The notes under the pieces were generated by a model that was given only the letters and a program-made list of their open reading frames with translations, was not told where the DNA came from and searched no databases. From Benincasa hispida (taxonomy: Eukaryota; Streptophyta; Magnoliopsida; Cucurbitales; Cucurbitaceae), in contig NC_052355.1 of assembly GCF_009727055.1 (NCBI RefSeq), positions 7,456,283 to 7,520,282 of the forward strand: DNA of 64,000 nucleotides. Reading direction: 5' to 3'. The position numbers were made by a program, and so were the translations under genes. Position 1 is the first letter of the stretch. Each line of letters opens with the position of its first letter. Shown piece after piece: positions 19,646-31,102 of the stretch.

Positions 19646-19948
19646 TGTTTGGCCCCGACTTGAAGTTGATCGAATGGGCTAATAGCTCACTCTATGTTTG
19701 GACTCCAAATATACTAGTAGTGTTTAAAACGATTTATAATTTATAATTACCTAAAGTAATACTATTTGAAATTCCTCTTTGTTATCGTATTTACTTCTTT
19801 TTACCTATCTTCTGTATTCCTCTTTGTTATAGTGTTTACTATATTCTATCTAGACTAAAATAGTCTGAACCACAAACAAGGACTATTATAACTCATACTG
19901 AAATAGTTTGCGGCTCATACACAAATTATTATGACCCACATGCTATAA
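19646..19948. mobile_element. MITE-like element, copy 3
   Basis: Starts TGTTTGGCCCCGACTTG and carries the same AATAGTCTGAAC-type repeats. Its right end is replaced at about 19948 by an unrelated AT-rich segment (19949-20072), so the terminal repeat, the GT microsatellite and the 5' part of the TRIM are missing. Confidence 0.3.
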
Positions 19949-20072
19949 GAAGCACTAAATATTTTTAAATTATTATTATATTCTATTTAAATTATAACTA
20001 TTATTTTATTTTAAAATACGGTGACAGTAATTTATGAATAAATCTTAGTTGCCTTGAATAATCATAGATAGG
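19949..20072. repeat. AT-rich segment shared with the end of duplication unit 4
   Basis: AAATTATTATTATATTCTAT through AATAATCATAGATAGG recurs at about 26616-26723, where it lies after the TRIM element rather than before it. The different position in two units indicates a recombination or conversion patch. Confidence 0.65.
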
Positions 20073-20242
20073 TATAAGGGCAACAGGCACTGTGTTCAAT
20101 AATGATTCACACTCGTTAGGTCCTTCTAAAATTCATCAATTCCTCAAGCAAGGGAGAGTTTAAATTGATGATATAATTAAATTTACTATATCCCATTAGC
20201 TTAAGCTTTTGGACCAATTGTTGATTTGAGAACTCCGAAGTT
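20073..20242 (+). mobile_element. TRIM-like remnant, copy 3 (5' cut)
   Basis: Begins abruptly within the PBS-like sequence (TATAAGGGCAACAGG), then the purine tract and a TGATGATATAATTAAATT start. Otherwise as copy 1. Confidence 0.45.
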
Positions 20243-20289
20243 AGGAAAGCATGGGGAGATATAACTTTTTATGCGATGAAGCATGTTGA

Positions 20290-20530
20290 ACTACACGATT
20301 ATATAGTGTGTGCCCCTTCTAAACAATGAGTGTCAGAAACTCTATACGATCGTTTACCTCAAGCGTCCACGCGAGCGAGCAGCCAACACTAGATGATAGA
20401 GTAAACTCTTTACTCAATCTTTTAGCATCAGCTATACGATCGTATAGTAAATACTACACGATCGGGTAGAACTTTTCTACACGATCATTTAGCCAAATCC
20501 GAACGATCGTTTAGCCTGGGCTACACGATG
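20290..20530 (-). repeat. Leader array, copy 3
   Basis: ACGATCGTTTAG / ACGATCGTATAG motifs repeat as in copies 1 and 2, ending with CCTGGGCTACACGATGCGACC. Confidence 0.55.
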
Positions 20531-20834
20531 CGACCAACCTTTTGTCTTCTTCCTCGATGAGAATAGCATCTCCATACTTCGAAACTTCATCACAAACCTC
20601 AAAAAAATTCAAACACTTTGAATACAGACTCGATTGCTTGTTTGTTATGCCCAAAAACTCAGAGGCCTTTACAAATTAACATTTTGTAAACTTAATGAAA
20701 GCTTTAAATAGAGGAAACCATCCCGTAAACATCCATCAACACATCCACAAATACATTAAACTCTTAAATGCATTATAGAAAACTTAAAACCCACCACGAC
20801 CGTGAAAGAAGTTTAATCAGTCTCTCATATCAAT

Positions 20835-22859
20835 TGAAGAAAATCTTAACAAAAATCTCCTTGAGTAGCAGAAGTGGATCGTTCCAAATCCCATTCAGAA
20901 TGAACATAACAATTACAATCTTAAATGGAAACAAATAGATTATGCATAAACAGAAATTACAGCATGTACAAGAGGATACAAGGGATAGAGTATACGTACC
21001 TTTGAAGAACTATTCTTCAAGTATCCTTCGATCAGTTTCCAATGCATCCAAAGCAGCACTCGAACGCAACAACAGAACAAGACCTCCTCGAACGTTTGCA
21101 TGCACCTGGAACCCAATCGATCTAACTCAATCCACGAACAGATTTAGAACACCATCACGACTGTTACCTTGGTATTTTTGGTGTGAGAATCTAGAAGTTG
21201 TGGACTCTGTATGATCATGGATCGAGGAAGTTAGGAGGTAGACGATCGAATAGATGATCGAGTAAGTGGGAGATGAAGACTGTCTATTGTATAGACGATG
21301 TACTCGATCGTTTAGAAGATGAAGCCTATTGTATAAACTTTGCTATTCGATCATGTAACAATGATCAACGAGTAACTATCGTATAGTCAACTATTAGCTC
21401 GATCGTGTATACTCTAAACACTATCACATAGTAAAAATACTTTTTACTTGATAGCCTTTTTCATGATATTTTTCCGAATTTAATCAACTTCTAATTTTGG
21501 AAAACAATTTTTCTTTTATCTCACGGTTACCATAAAACTTCCAATAACCTCCCATTCAAATCGGTTGTTAGAGAAAAAGAATTAATTATCATATAATTAA
21601 TATATTCTAAATAAATATGATAACTGTCTTATCATATTATATTTATAACCTATAGTTTTAATATTTCATCATATGAAACATATAAACCATAGTTCTTTTC
21701 TAATTTATAGTACTTAATATATATCATATTTATATTTATTCCTCCAATTAATGTATCTAATACATCATATCAATTATATCACATATAATAGAATTTGCTC
21801 TTGTTAATTTGAACAATTTAAACTAACCCAAAATCTTAATCTCAACTTGAACCCATTTAGCTATAAAGGGGAGCACATAGACCTATAGCTTGAAGCTCCG
21901 ATGATACATGAATAACTGACTAAACTCTTTAGTCACGAGATCCACCATCCGTTAACTGTTGGTCACTTCATTAAAGACTGACAGTTGCACTCGTCTCACT
22001 ACAGATATATTTGTATGTCTATATGACCAATCAACAGTGCGATAACCCTTCACAAATCACTCGCAAGTACAGCTAGGCCAATTTACCGTTTTTCTCCTAT
22101 AGTTACATCTAACTCCTTAAGTACCATTGATTCCTCTAATGACAATAAGTCATAGTTCTACTATGACTGACTCCTCTCTACCAAAGAGACAGTGTGGCCA
22201 CTATGTTCAAGACCTGGAATCAGCCTTTAAAAAAGCAATTTATCTACTTACTATTGCTTCGAGGAAGAAGTGAATTCCATCTTGTGTAGCTGAGTTCCCA
22301 AGTCCCCAATCAGATTAATCCCCAAAAAGGTAGTCTAGCACTTTCACCCATACTAATCAAAGGACCACCCTCATAGGCAGGAGTTCCCAACTCACTCAGG
22401 ATTAAGGTCACGTCACCTATGGTCATTTTAGTGAAATGTAAGTCTCAATTATCAACGATCTTATATAAAGAGACTAATCATCTCGTGGTCCGGTCTTATA
22501 CAAACTCTTTGTATAGGATACCCCCACTCGCATGTATTCACATGAGTGGTCAGTATCAGACCATTTGTAGCACTTTACAACACTTGTAACGTCTACAAAG
22601 TGAGCTGTATCCGTAGTGTCACTAGGATAAGGTATCCCTTCTTTATCCTTATAATACAGACCATTTAAGTTATTACTTAAGGCATGATTCACTTGTATAT
22701 CTCACATACATGCTTAAGTTACATGAAATAACCAAGGATCTTAGTTTATTGGATTTAAGTAAATGCAAATAAAATAACATTTATTTTATTAATAACAATG
22801 TGTACAAAATGTTTACAAACTACGAGACCACCGGGAGAATTAGGATACCAATCCTAACA
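20835..22859 (-). mobile_element. 2 kb copia LTR, copy D3 (5' LTR, minus strand)
   Basis: A complete LTR of 2025 bp. It starts on the minus strand TGTTAGGATTGGTATCC at 22859 and ends …TTCTTCA at 20835, followed by a Met-type PBS (TGATATGAGAGACTG). It carries the hairpin TTGAAGAA/TTCTTCAA at 21002-21020 adjacent to a GTACGT donor-like site. As in D1, its outer edge directly abuts the env-like ORF remnant. It is the best-preserved of the three copies in the tandem array. Confidence 0.7.
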
Positions 22860-22878
22860 TTATGTTCTTGATAAAAAG

Positions 22879-23120
22879 ATGGTTTGTTTCAAAGAGAAAG
22901 TTAATCAAAAGAAGATTATTGACGTTGATGTCCCTGCAACTACTACCATGCATATGATGTTCAAATGCGAGGGTTACATTCTGTCTCAAACAATAATCTT
23001 GTTGCTTCTTATTTCTTCAAGCAGAAGAGATCGTCTGTTAGTTCTTTAGCCTCTGCTAAGAGGAAGGTTGTCTGTTTTCCACAACCGACTTGACTATGAC
23101 TGATCTTGTGGGATTAGGTA
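22879..23120 (+). pseudogene. Env-like ORF remnant, copy 3
   Basis: Single-unit version of the env-like ORF beginning ATGGTTTGTTTCAAAGAG, cut at its 5' side by LTR D3. Small deletions (for example ACCATGCATATG in place of ACCAGTGCGTATA) shift the frame. It ends at the shared possible splice donor. Confidence 0.5.
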
Positions 23121-23236
23121 AAATATTTTTCTTGGTTTAACGATTCTTTTTTTTCCTTGTTAATTGATAATGTGGGTTGGAAGTATTTAATAGGTCTTGT
23201 CTTAAAAAAAAATATATCTTAGCCAAAGAGAGAATT

Positions 23237-24176
23237 TGTTAGAATTAATAATATTGGCTAAATATATTTATTCTAGATTTTTGGCATTATTTTCTTGGAC
23301 TTTTTCGATCTATTTCTGTTCTTGTCTTTTATGGATCTTATCTCAGAGGTTGCTCTTTCAGTTGTCAATTCTGCAAAGTATTTCTTTCTTTATTAATCAT
23401 ATTCCGTAGAATATTTATTTGGAATATTTTCCTTTCTAGTTGTTGATGATTTTGTGTGGGATTATTTTCCATCATTCTGCTGTGCTATTTAAGTTCAAGA
23501 AGTTCTCATACTAAGATTGAAGCATCAATTATTTTATGAGACTGTATGAAAGCTTTCCAAAATTCTTACAGCACTACACTGTTTTCATGTGGAAGTTCTT
23601 TAAGCTTTTCAAGCTATTTATGGCGGCGTATTCTTCACTTGTTCTGACTTCAATTCACGAAGATTGATTGGTCTTAGGGGGAGTGTAAGAATTTGTTCAT
23701 CGAGAAGGATTTCTTTAGCCTTAGGGGGAGCCTAAAGTGTTATTCATCAAGAAGGGAGTTCTCAAGACTTAGGGGAACTTAAGTTCTCATGTGAAGGAAG
23801 TTCACAAGTTGGAGGAAAGATATCATCAACTAAGGGGGAGTCCCAAACAGTTAGGGAGCCTAAGGGTTTCAAGACTAATATTCACATACTTAAGGAGATT
23901 CTAAATTCAAGAGAGAGAGTCTCACATCTAGGGGGAGACTAGATGATCAAAAAAGTCGGGCTGTAGGGGTGTCACTGTAATTTTTGTTATTTACATATAA
24001 CTGCAGTGCTGTAATTGCTTGACTTTTATATATTGGTGGGATATCTTTCTTGGATACACTGTCCCAGACGTAGGTTGTTTATTATCGAACTGGGTTATCA
24101 ATCTTGATATGTTTGTTTTTTTCAATCGCTATTGTTTTACTGTGGTTTCTAAAATTGCCCCGATATCGTGTGAGAC
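23237..24176 (+). mobile_element. Sirevirus-like 3' LTR, copy 3
   Basis: Starts TGTTAGAATTAATAATATTGG after the purine tract CCAAAGAGAGAATT, with an intact TG. It contains the hairpin array at 23671-23945 and the CCAGACGTAGG block near 24063. The right edge is estimated. Confidence 0.5.
23671..23945 (+). repeat. Hairpin array, copy 3
   Basis: Contains the perfect CATCTAG/CTAGATG stem (23925-23945, loop GGGGAGA), TGTGAA/TTCACA with loop GGAAG, TTAGG/CCTAA with loop GGGAG and with loop GAG, and AGAA/TTCT with loops GGGAG and GGAT. Confidence 0.7.
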
Positions 24177-24971
24177 AAGCATATTGAGTGAAAGTGACGA
24201 GTTCTTAAAATATCAAATTACAAATAATTTTTTTTTTTTCAATTTGTAAATATTTGGACATAGTCTATTCAATGCAACAAGGTAAGATGATATACTCAAA
24301 CCTAACCACATAAATGTGAAACAATTGAATATTTGTTTTAGTCATTGATTTTTTTTACCAAAATTATGGACTTCTATGCTTAAAAAAGGGAATGAGATAT
24401 AGTTCTAATTACTTTGATTGGAAATTAAGAGTGTCATTCACAGCCATTTGTATAACATAAGTTTGTAAATAAGAAATGTAATGAAAACAAAGTAAATATA
24501 TATTAAATGCATGCAATCTATGATTTTAAAAGGTACTATTTTTTTTTGGGATATCAAAACAGATAATTACGATGGTTTGTTCATACAATATATCATCGTG
24601 TTATAAGGGTCACATTAAAAAAATATTATCGTAAGAATGATTATTTTCTATTATTATTCACAATTGATACATTCATGTATTTTGTGATAGGATGCATGTG
24701 TATAGATAAAGTAAACGTTGGAAGTTAACGAAGTTAACTATCCTAATATTTATAATTAGAGTTAATTGAATAGACTAAACTCAAAAGAAATAAGAAACAG
24801 ATAAGAGAAAAAAACTATAACGATACAAACATATTATAAAATAGATATCTATCTTTCTTTTAGTTTGGCTATGTCATTTGTGTGTATATATATATATATA
24901 TAAACACAAAATGCCCATTAATTATTGAAATAGAGGGCATACTGTTGTGAAGTAGAGATAGCCTTCTTTTA
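24177..24971. other. Duplicated spacer before cystatin-like copy 4
   Basis: Collinear with 8977-9802, including a T-run near 24539-24546 and (TA)n at 24885-24901. The ATGCCC/GGGCAT stem lies at about 24910-24939. Noncoding. Confidence 0.5.
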
Positions 24972-25289
24972 CTAGTTGTACTTAAGGACAGATTCAAAAG
25001 ATTTGAGCGTATAGATATCAGTTAGTATTGCAAAATGTCGTATTATGTTAGCCACATATGTCCAAACAATTCCATCGCTGGTTATAGCTTCTATCACTAT
25101 GAAAAAGGTTCTCCAAAAGAGAAATTCAGCAATTTGCCCACAATCATTCACTACACGATGGAAAATCAAATTGTCACTTTCTTTCACGTTATGTATATCC
25201 ACTGCCTTCCTTCCAGCATCTTGCACTTCTGGGCGGTTGATATCCTTAAATGATATCAGAGGAATCGAAGCTATTTCCTCGTCACTCAT
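24972..25289 (-). CDS. Cystatin-like protein, copy 4 (105 aa)
   Basis: Complete single-exon ORF MSDEEIASIPLISFKDIN… to …SFESVLKYN. It is the most divergent copy: NDCGQIAEFLF replaces NGCGPIAEPLP-like sequence around the lost inhibitory loop, and WTYVANIIRH replaces WTYVAKIIR. The helix signature (VQDAGRKAVDIHN) is kept. No QxVxG loop and no signal peptide. The TATA box is at 25373-25379, 84 bases upstream. It closes the tandem array on the right: beyond its MITE and TRIM copies the duplication ends near 26600. Confidence 0.75.
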   Translation of the reverse strand: MSDEEIASIPLISFKDINRPEVQDAGRKAVDIHNVKESDNLIFHRVVNDCGQIAEFLFWRTFFIVIEAITSDGIVWTYVANIIRHFAILTDIYTLKSFESVLKYN

Positions 25290-25372
25290 ATTGGAATACC
25301 TTTGATAGATAGTTAATTAGAAGATATTTGTACATGTGATCTAGCATGATCATGAATATTTATGAATTCAAT

Positions 25373-25379
25373 ATTTATA
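25373..25379 (-). promoter_or_regulatory. TATA box of cystatin-like gene 4
   Basis: CTATAAATATT, 84 bases before the ATG at 25289. Confidence 0.6.
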
Positions 25380-26054
25380 GTTGTGGTGTGACACTTTAGA
25401 CAATAAAATTGTCTAACTGATATACTAGAATCTTATGTTTGAATCTAGCTTTTAAATTAAAACGAGGGCTAATATAATGTCCATATTTTAGGAGATAGTT
25501 TCGAATCAAATTCTTTTTTTTTTTTTTTTGGGTTAATGGTTATGTTATCTTAGTAAAAGAATATTCTTTTTTGTGATTAGACTAGTCTATTAACATTAAC
25601 ATGTTTTAATATGAAAATAAACTAACACGAATATTTTGTTTACCTATATTATTTAAAAGTATAATATAAATATTATTTTATAATAATATAATTTCTTGCA
25701 TGCCGTATTATTATTTTGATTTAACCAAACCTAGTTGAGTTTGTAACATGAAACAATATTATTTTTAATATAAATATCAATTTGAAAGTTTCAAATTTAA
25801 AATTCGGTTACAAAAAAATGTGAAAATGTTGTATTTTAAGAATTTCTACTATTTCTATAAAAAAAAATTGAAAACGATAGCATTGTATTTTCCAATATAA
25901 AATTAATTTTTAAATTTGTCACATTTTGAGATTGGTTTCAGTTTTTCTTTACAAGATATTTGATGAACAATGGCATTGTCATTATCCTCTTCCGCCAACA
26001 AGAAAGTCAAACCATTAAAGATGAATTTTCAGAGAGTTTCAACATGGACCAGTT

Positions 26055-26372
26055 TTGCCCCGACTTGAAGTTGATCGAGTGGGCTAATAGCTCACTCCAT
26101 ATTTGGACTCCAAATATAATAGCAGTATTTAGAACGATTTATAATTTATAATTATCTAAAGTAAAACTATTTAAAATTCTTGTTTGTTATCGTGTTTACT
26201 TCTTTTTACCTATATTCTTTATTCCTCTTTATTATAGTGTTTACTATATTCTACCTATACTAAAATAGTCTGAACCATAAACAAGGATTATTATAATCCA
26301 GATTGAAATAGTTTTCACCTCAAACACTAATTATTACAATGCACATGCTATAATAACCAACTTAGCCCCGAA
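26055..26372. mobile_element. MITE-like element, copy 4
   Basis: Carries the GACTTGAAGTTGATCGAGTGG start block (left tip lost) and AATAGTCTGAACC repeats, and ends TTAGCCCCGAAATACC. Noncoding. Confidence 0.3.
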
Positions 26373-26409
26373 ATACCTCCTAAAGTGTGTGTGTGTGAAC
26401 TCCATGAGA

Positions 26410-26575
26410 TTTAATATGGTATAAGGGTAACAGGTCCTGTGTTCAATAGTGATTCACACTCATTAGGTCCTACAACTTTTCAATTCCTCAAGCGAGGGAG
26501 AGTTTTAAACTATTGATATAATTAAATTTACTATATCCCATTAGCTTAAGCTTTTGGACCAATTGTTGATTTCAG
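26410..26575 (+). mobile_element. TRIM-like remnant, copy 4
   Basis: TGGTATAAGGGTAACAGG PBS-like site, GCGAGGGAGAG purine tract and ATTGATATAATTAAATT start, ending …TTGATTTCAGA. The 2 kb copia element that follows the TRIM in the other units is absent here. The sequence instead passes at AACTTTT/TAAAATTATT into the AT-rich segment. Confidence 0.45.
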
Positions 26576-26604
26576 AACTCCGAAGTTAGGAAAGCGTGGG
26601 GAGA

Positions 26605-26994
26605 TATAACTTTTTAAAATTATTATTATATTCTATTTAAATTAAAACTATTATTTTATTTTAAAATACTGCGACAGTAATTTATGAATAAATCTTAGTT
26701 GCCTTGAATAATCATAGATAGGTACTTGATATGTTAGATAATTGTGTTTATTTTGAAGTTTCGAGATGACCAGAAAATTTTTTAAGAATGGCTGAAAATA
26801 TTTAGATAACAAAGTTTGTTTTTGTAGGATTTGTGTATGAGAATGTTTTAAGAATATGTGTTATACCAATAATGCCCTTTGAAACTTTAATTTTTAAAAA
26901 CAAAGAAAATGTGAAATAAAGTAAATTGATAGATTTAAAAAATAAATTTAAAATAAAGGGGAAAATGTCAATAGAGTATAAGGGTGGGACAATA
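26605..26994. other. Right boundary of the tandem duplication and unassigned sequence
   Basis: 26616-26723 matches 19949-20072. Beyond AATCATAGATAGG the sequence is not shared with other units. No gene seen. Confidence 0.5.
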
Positions 26995-27117
26995 TCTCAT
27001 ATTAGCTTTTGGGGTGAAACCATGTCCATGAAACCAAAAGCAAAATCGTGAGGGTTTATGTCCAAAATGAACAATATCATACCATTATGGAGATAGTTGG
27101 TGGGTCCCTGTCATCAA
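26995..27117 (+). repeat. LTR-like repeat fragment (first copy)
   Basis: ATCTCATATTAGC…GGGGTGAAACCATG…AAAGCAAAATCGTGAGG…ATCATACCATTATGGAGATAGTTGG resembles a widespread plant LTR (…AAGCCCAAAAGCAAAGCCATGAGAGC…). A second copy at about 28890-29030 lies in the same orientation on the other side of the LTR below. Confidence 0.4.
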
Positions 27118-27122
27118 TTAGT

Positions 27123-28808
27123 TGTATTAGAGCAATAAATCTTCACGATCTCCTCTCAAGGAACATTCACGAACGATAAAACAAAATGACCACCACCACA
27201 AGATTTTCCTCTGTATTCTCCACAGAGGTTGAGAATTAAGAGGAATGTATGGGCCATACTATGATTTTGGAAGAGATGGAGAGGAAGAATTCTTCTTTAT
27301 TTGTGTTCCTTGGGAAAAAAACTAGAGATTACTCTGCGTAAGAAGCAAGAGGAAGAACAATCCCTGATAACTCCCACACTATAGAGGAAAAATAGAGGAG
27401 TTATTTTCATAACTCTCATTTAATTTAATTCAAAACTAAATAAAATAAAAATTTAACACATATATATGATAATCAACTTATCATATATTATACATTAAAC
27501 TATGTGTTATATCGAATATAAAACATAACTTATAGTTTTTATATTATATCAAATAAATATAACCTATAGTTTGTATTTATCTCATTAATGCATGGTATTT
27601 AATATAAATCCAATTCATATTAAATTTGATTATATGAATCTTACCCATACAATTATTATTTGAATCATATCCAAATATTTAATTTTTCTCAAAATAAACT
27701 TTATATTATAATGTATCAAATACGTTATATTAATTATATCACATATAATTAATTTAAATTAATTATATCATATATTGTTAATTGCCTCAATTAATTTGAG
27801 CAATTAAAATTAATCCAAAGTTAATTCTCAATTATCCTAGTTGAGCTACAAAGGGGACCTTATGGACCTATAAATTCAAGCTCAAATGGTACATGAATAA
27901 TTAATTAAATTCCTTTAATTAAATTACTCAACATATATTAACTGTCGGTCACTGCACTAAAGACCGATAACTCCACTCTTCACATTACATATACAGTTCT
28001 GTCTTCATTAGATATAACTAATCAACAGTATGATGAGCCTTCACAAATTGCTCGTAAGTACAATTGGGTCAAAATTACTATTTTTTCCATGTAGTTACAT
28101 CTAACTACTAAAGTACCACTGGTCCCTCTAATGAACAATAACTCATAGTTCAACTATGACCAAATCCCTCTCAGGCCAAGAGAGGGTGTGGCGCCACATT
28201 GTTCAAGCCTTGGAATAAGCCCTTAAAGGAACAATTTATCTACTTACCTCGGCAATAGAGAAGAAGTGAATTCCATCTTGTGTAGCTGTGTTCCCAGGTC
28301 GCCAATCAGACAAATCCTCGAAATGGTAGGCTTGTTGAGTCGGCCATGTGGTCACTCTCACCTATACAAATCAAAGGACCGCCTTCATAGGTATGAGTTC
28401 ACAACTCACTCAGGATTCAAGTCATGTCACCTATGGTCATCCTGGTGAAATGTAAGTTTCTACGATTGATTGTGTTATATAATGAGACTAATCATTTCAT
28501 GGTCTAGTCTTATACAAACCTTTTTTTCTAGAATACCTCTGCTCACATGTCTCTACATGAATGATCAGGATCATATTATTTGTAACACTTTACAAAAATT
28601 ATAACATCTACATGGCGGGTCGTATTCGTAGTGTCACTAGGTTAAGGTACCCAAAGTAGATAACCTCGAATATTAGTTTATTGGTTTTGTGGGTTAATGT
28701 TATTTAATGTCAAATAAAATACCTCAGATTTTATTAAATAAATAAATAATTTGTACATTATAATTACAAATTACATAACCCATAAGATTTAGGGTATCAA
28801 TCTCAACA
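27123..28808 (-). mobile_element. 2 kb-family copia LTR, minus strand, shortened (about 1.7 kb)
   Basis: Starts on the minus strand TGTTGAGATTGATACCC at 28808, close to the TGTTAGAGTTGATGCCC start of the LTR at 29122. It shares the middle blocks seen in all members (…ACTGTCGGTC…, GTGGTTACATCTAACT-like, CACCTATGGTCAT on the plus strand). Its left end lacks the usual …TTCTTCA plus PBS, and no target duplication was found, so it is either truncated or a decayed solo LTR. Confidence 0.55.
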
Positions 28809-28819
28809 GTCCTTGGTTA

Positions 28820-29116
28820 GAGGAAAGGATTGTAGGAGTGCAACTAAAGTCTCATATTGGCTAAGTAAGAGAAAGATTCAAGGTATATAAGAAGTAAGGA
28901 CAACTATCTTCAATGGTATGAGACCTTTCGGGGTGAAACCAAAAGCAAAGCCATAAGATCTTAAGCCCGAAGTAGAAAATAACATACCATTCTAGATATA
29001 GTTGGAGGGTGGTTGTCTTTAACTTAGAGAATGTCCTAGACATGAGGTCGTTAGGAACCCATAATTTAGAAATGAACTCAAAATTGGTTAAATGTTCGAA
29101 CATCTTACATTACCAC
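28820..29116 (+). repeat. LTR-like repeat fragment (second copy)
   Basis: AGTCTCATATTGGCTAAGTAAG…GGTATGAGACCTTTCGGGG…AAAGCAAAGCCATAAG. This is a longer copy of the repeat at 26995-27117, including what looks like the LTR start region. Confidence 0.4.
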
Positions 29117-29121
29117 AAAAC

Positions 29122-31102
29122 TATTAGAGTTGATGCCCTAAATCTCGTAGGGTCCTGTAGTTTGTAAATACATGTATGAACAAATATTTGTGATATAATA
29201 ATATGGATATTTTATTCATTACTGTCTATGAAATATGAGATATTTTAATTGCATTAACCACAAACCAATAAACTAAGATCCCTGATTATCGTTGTAACTT
29301 AAGCATTTTTTTGTAGAGACATACAAGTGGATCGTGCCTTAAGTGATAACCTAAATGGTCTGTAATATGTGGATAAAGGAGGGAAAACTTATTCTAGTGA
29401 CACTACGGATACGACCCACTTTGTAGATGTTACAAGTGTTGTAAAGTACTACAAATGATATGATTCTGGTCATTCATGTAGAGACATGTGAGTGGAGGTA
29501 TCCAATACAAATGAGTTTGTATAAGACCATACCATGAAATGTTTAGTCAAGTTATATAGCGTCGTTCAAGACAGAGACTTTCATTTTACTAGGATGACCA
29601 TAGGTAACATGACCTTAATCCTGAGTGAGTTAGGAACTCCTGCCTATGAGGGTGGTCTTTTGATTTGCATGGGTGCGAGTGGCCAGATCACCAACTCACA
29701 CCTACCACTTTGGTAAGTAGATAGATTGCTCCCTTAAGAGTTGATTCCGGGGCTTGACCAATGTGGTGCCACACCTTCTCATGGCCCAAGTAGTATTCAC
29801 TCATAGTAGGACTATTATTGTACTGTTCATTAAAGGAATTAGTGGTACTTAAAGAGTTAGATGTAACTACAGGGACAAAATGATAAATTGGTCCAACTGT
29901 ACTTACAAGCGATTTGTGAAGAGTCATCGTACTGTTGATTAGTTATATCCGATGGATACAGAGATATATCTGTAGTATAAAGAGTACAGCATCGGTCTTT
30001 AATGGAGTGTCGGGTAGTTAACAGATGATGAATATCGTGATTAAAGAATTTAATAAGTTATTCACGTACCGTTGGAGCTTCAAGCTAAAAGTCCATAAGG
30101 TCCCCTTGGTAGCTCAATGGATTCAAGTTAAGAATCAATTTTTGGGTTAGTTTGAAGGTTAAAATTAACAGAGGGAATTTGATTATATATGATATAATTA
30201 AATTGATTTAATTATATATGATACAATTGATTTGATGTATTAGATATATTAATTGGAAGAATTAATATATATATGATTTATATTAAATGCAATAAAGGAG
30301 AAAAAGAACTATGGTTTAAATATTACATATGATGTAATATTAAAATTATATGTTATAAACATAATATGATAAATTAGTTATTATATTTATTTATAATAAA
30401 ATAATTATAAGATAATTGTTTGGAGGTTATTATTTTCTCCTTTAACCGTTGCAAGAGGAAGTTTTTATCAGCTTTTAATAACTTAAAGATAAAAATGAAA
30501 ATGGTTTTCATTTTTTCATAGACACGTAACATTCGACCAGGTAAAAAAATATAGCTATACAATAGCCATTGAGAAAAAGAATGATCAAGCATCAAGCAGC
30601 GAGTTTGCTACACGACAGTTCCTCGATACTCAATGATCGAGTACCCAGTCTATACGATAGACTTAGCCATTCTTCCACTTACTCGACTGTATAGTTCCTC
30701 TTCTCCCTACCAAATCCACACAGAGCCCACACCTCCTGGATTCTCACATCGAGAATACCAAGGTAGCCTATTCGTAATGTCAAGTTTGTTGTTCAAGGAT
30801 CGACGATCAAGTCTTACTTGATTGTGTTCGAGGATCTGATAGTTCGTGATTTTCGCTAGTTGTTCGTTGCATTCGTGCATTTGATCGAGATGCGTGACTA
30901 GTGTTGATCGAGGGAATATTCGAAGAATAGTTCTTCAAAGGTATTTCACTCGATTCCCTTTGGTTTTAACTTAAAAGCATGTTGTAATTTACTCAATGAT
31001 GCATAACTGTTCTTCTTTGTTTATTAATGTGTTGTTCTTTCACAATGGGTTTAGAACGATCTTGCTTCCGCTCAATGGTTCTCTCATATAAAAGTTTCTT
31101 CA
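29122..31102 (+). mobile_element. Solo LTR of the 2 kb copia family
   Basis: 1981 bp from TATTAGAGTTGATGCCC (start mutated from TGTTAG) to …AAAGTTTCTTCA. It is in the opposite orientation to the D copies. No PBS follows, so this is a solo LTR. Flanking bases AAAAC (29117-29121) and AAAAT (31103-31107) may be a 5-bp target duplication with one change. It holds CGATCGAGTAC words, the hairpin TCGAAGAA/TTCTTCAA (30920-30938) and a following AAAG/GTATTT donor-like site. Confidence 0.65.
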
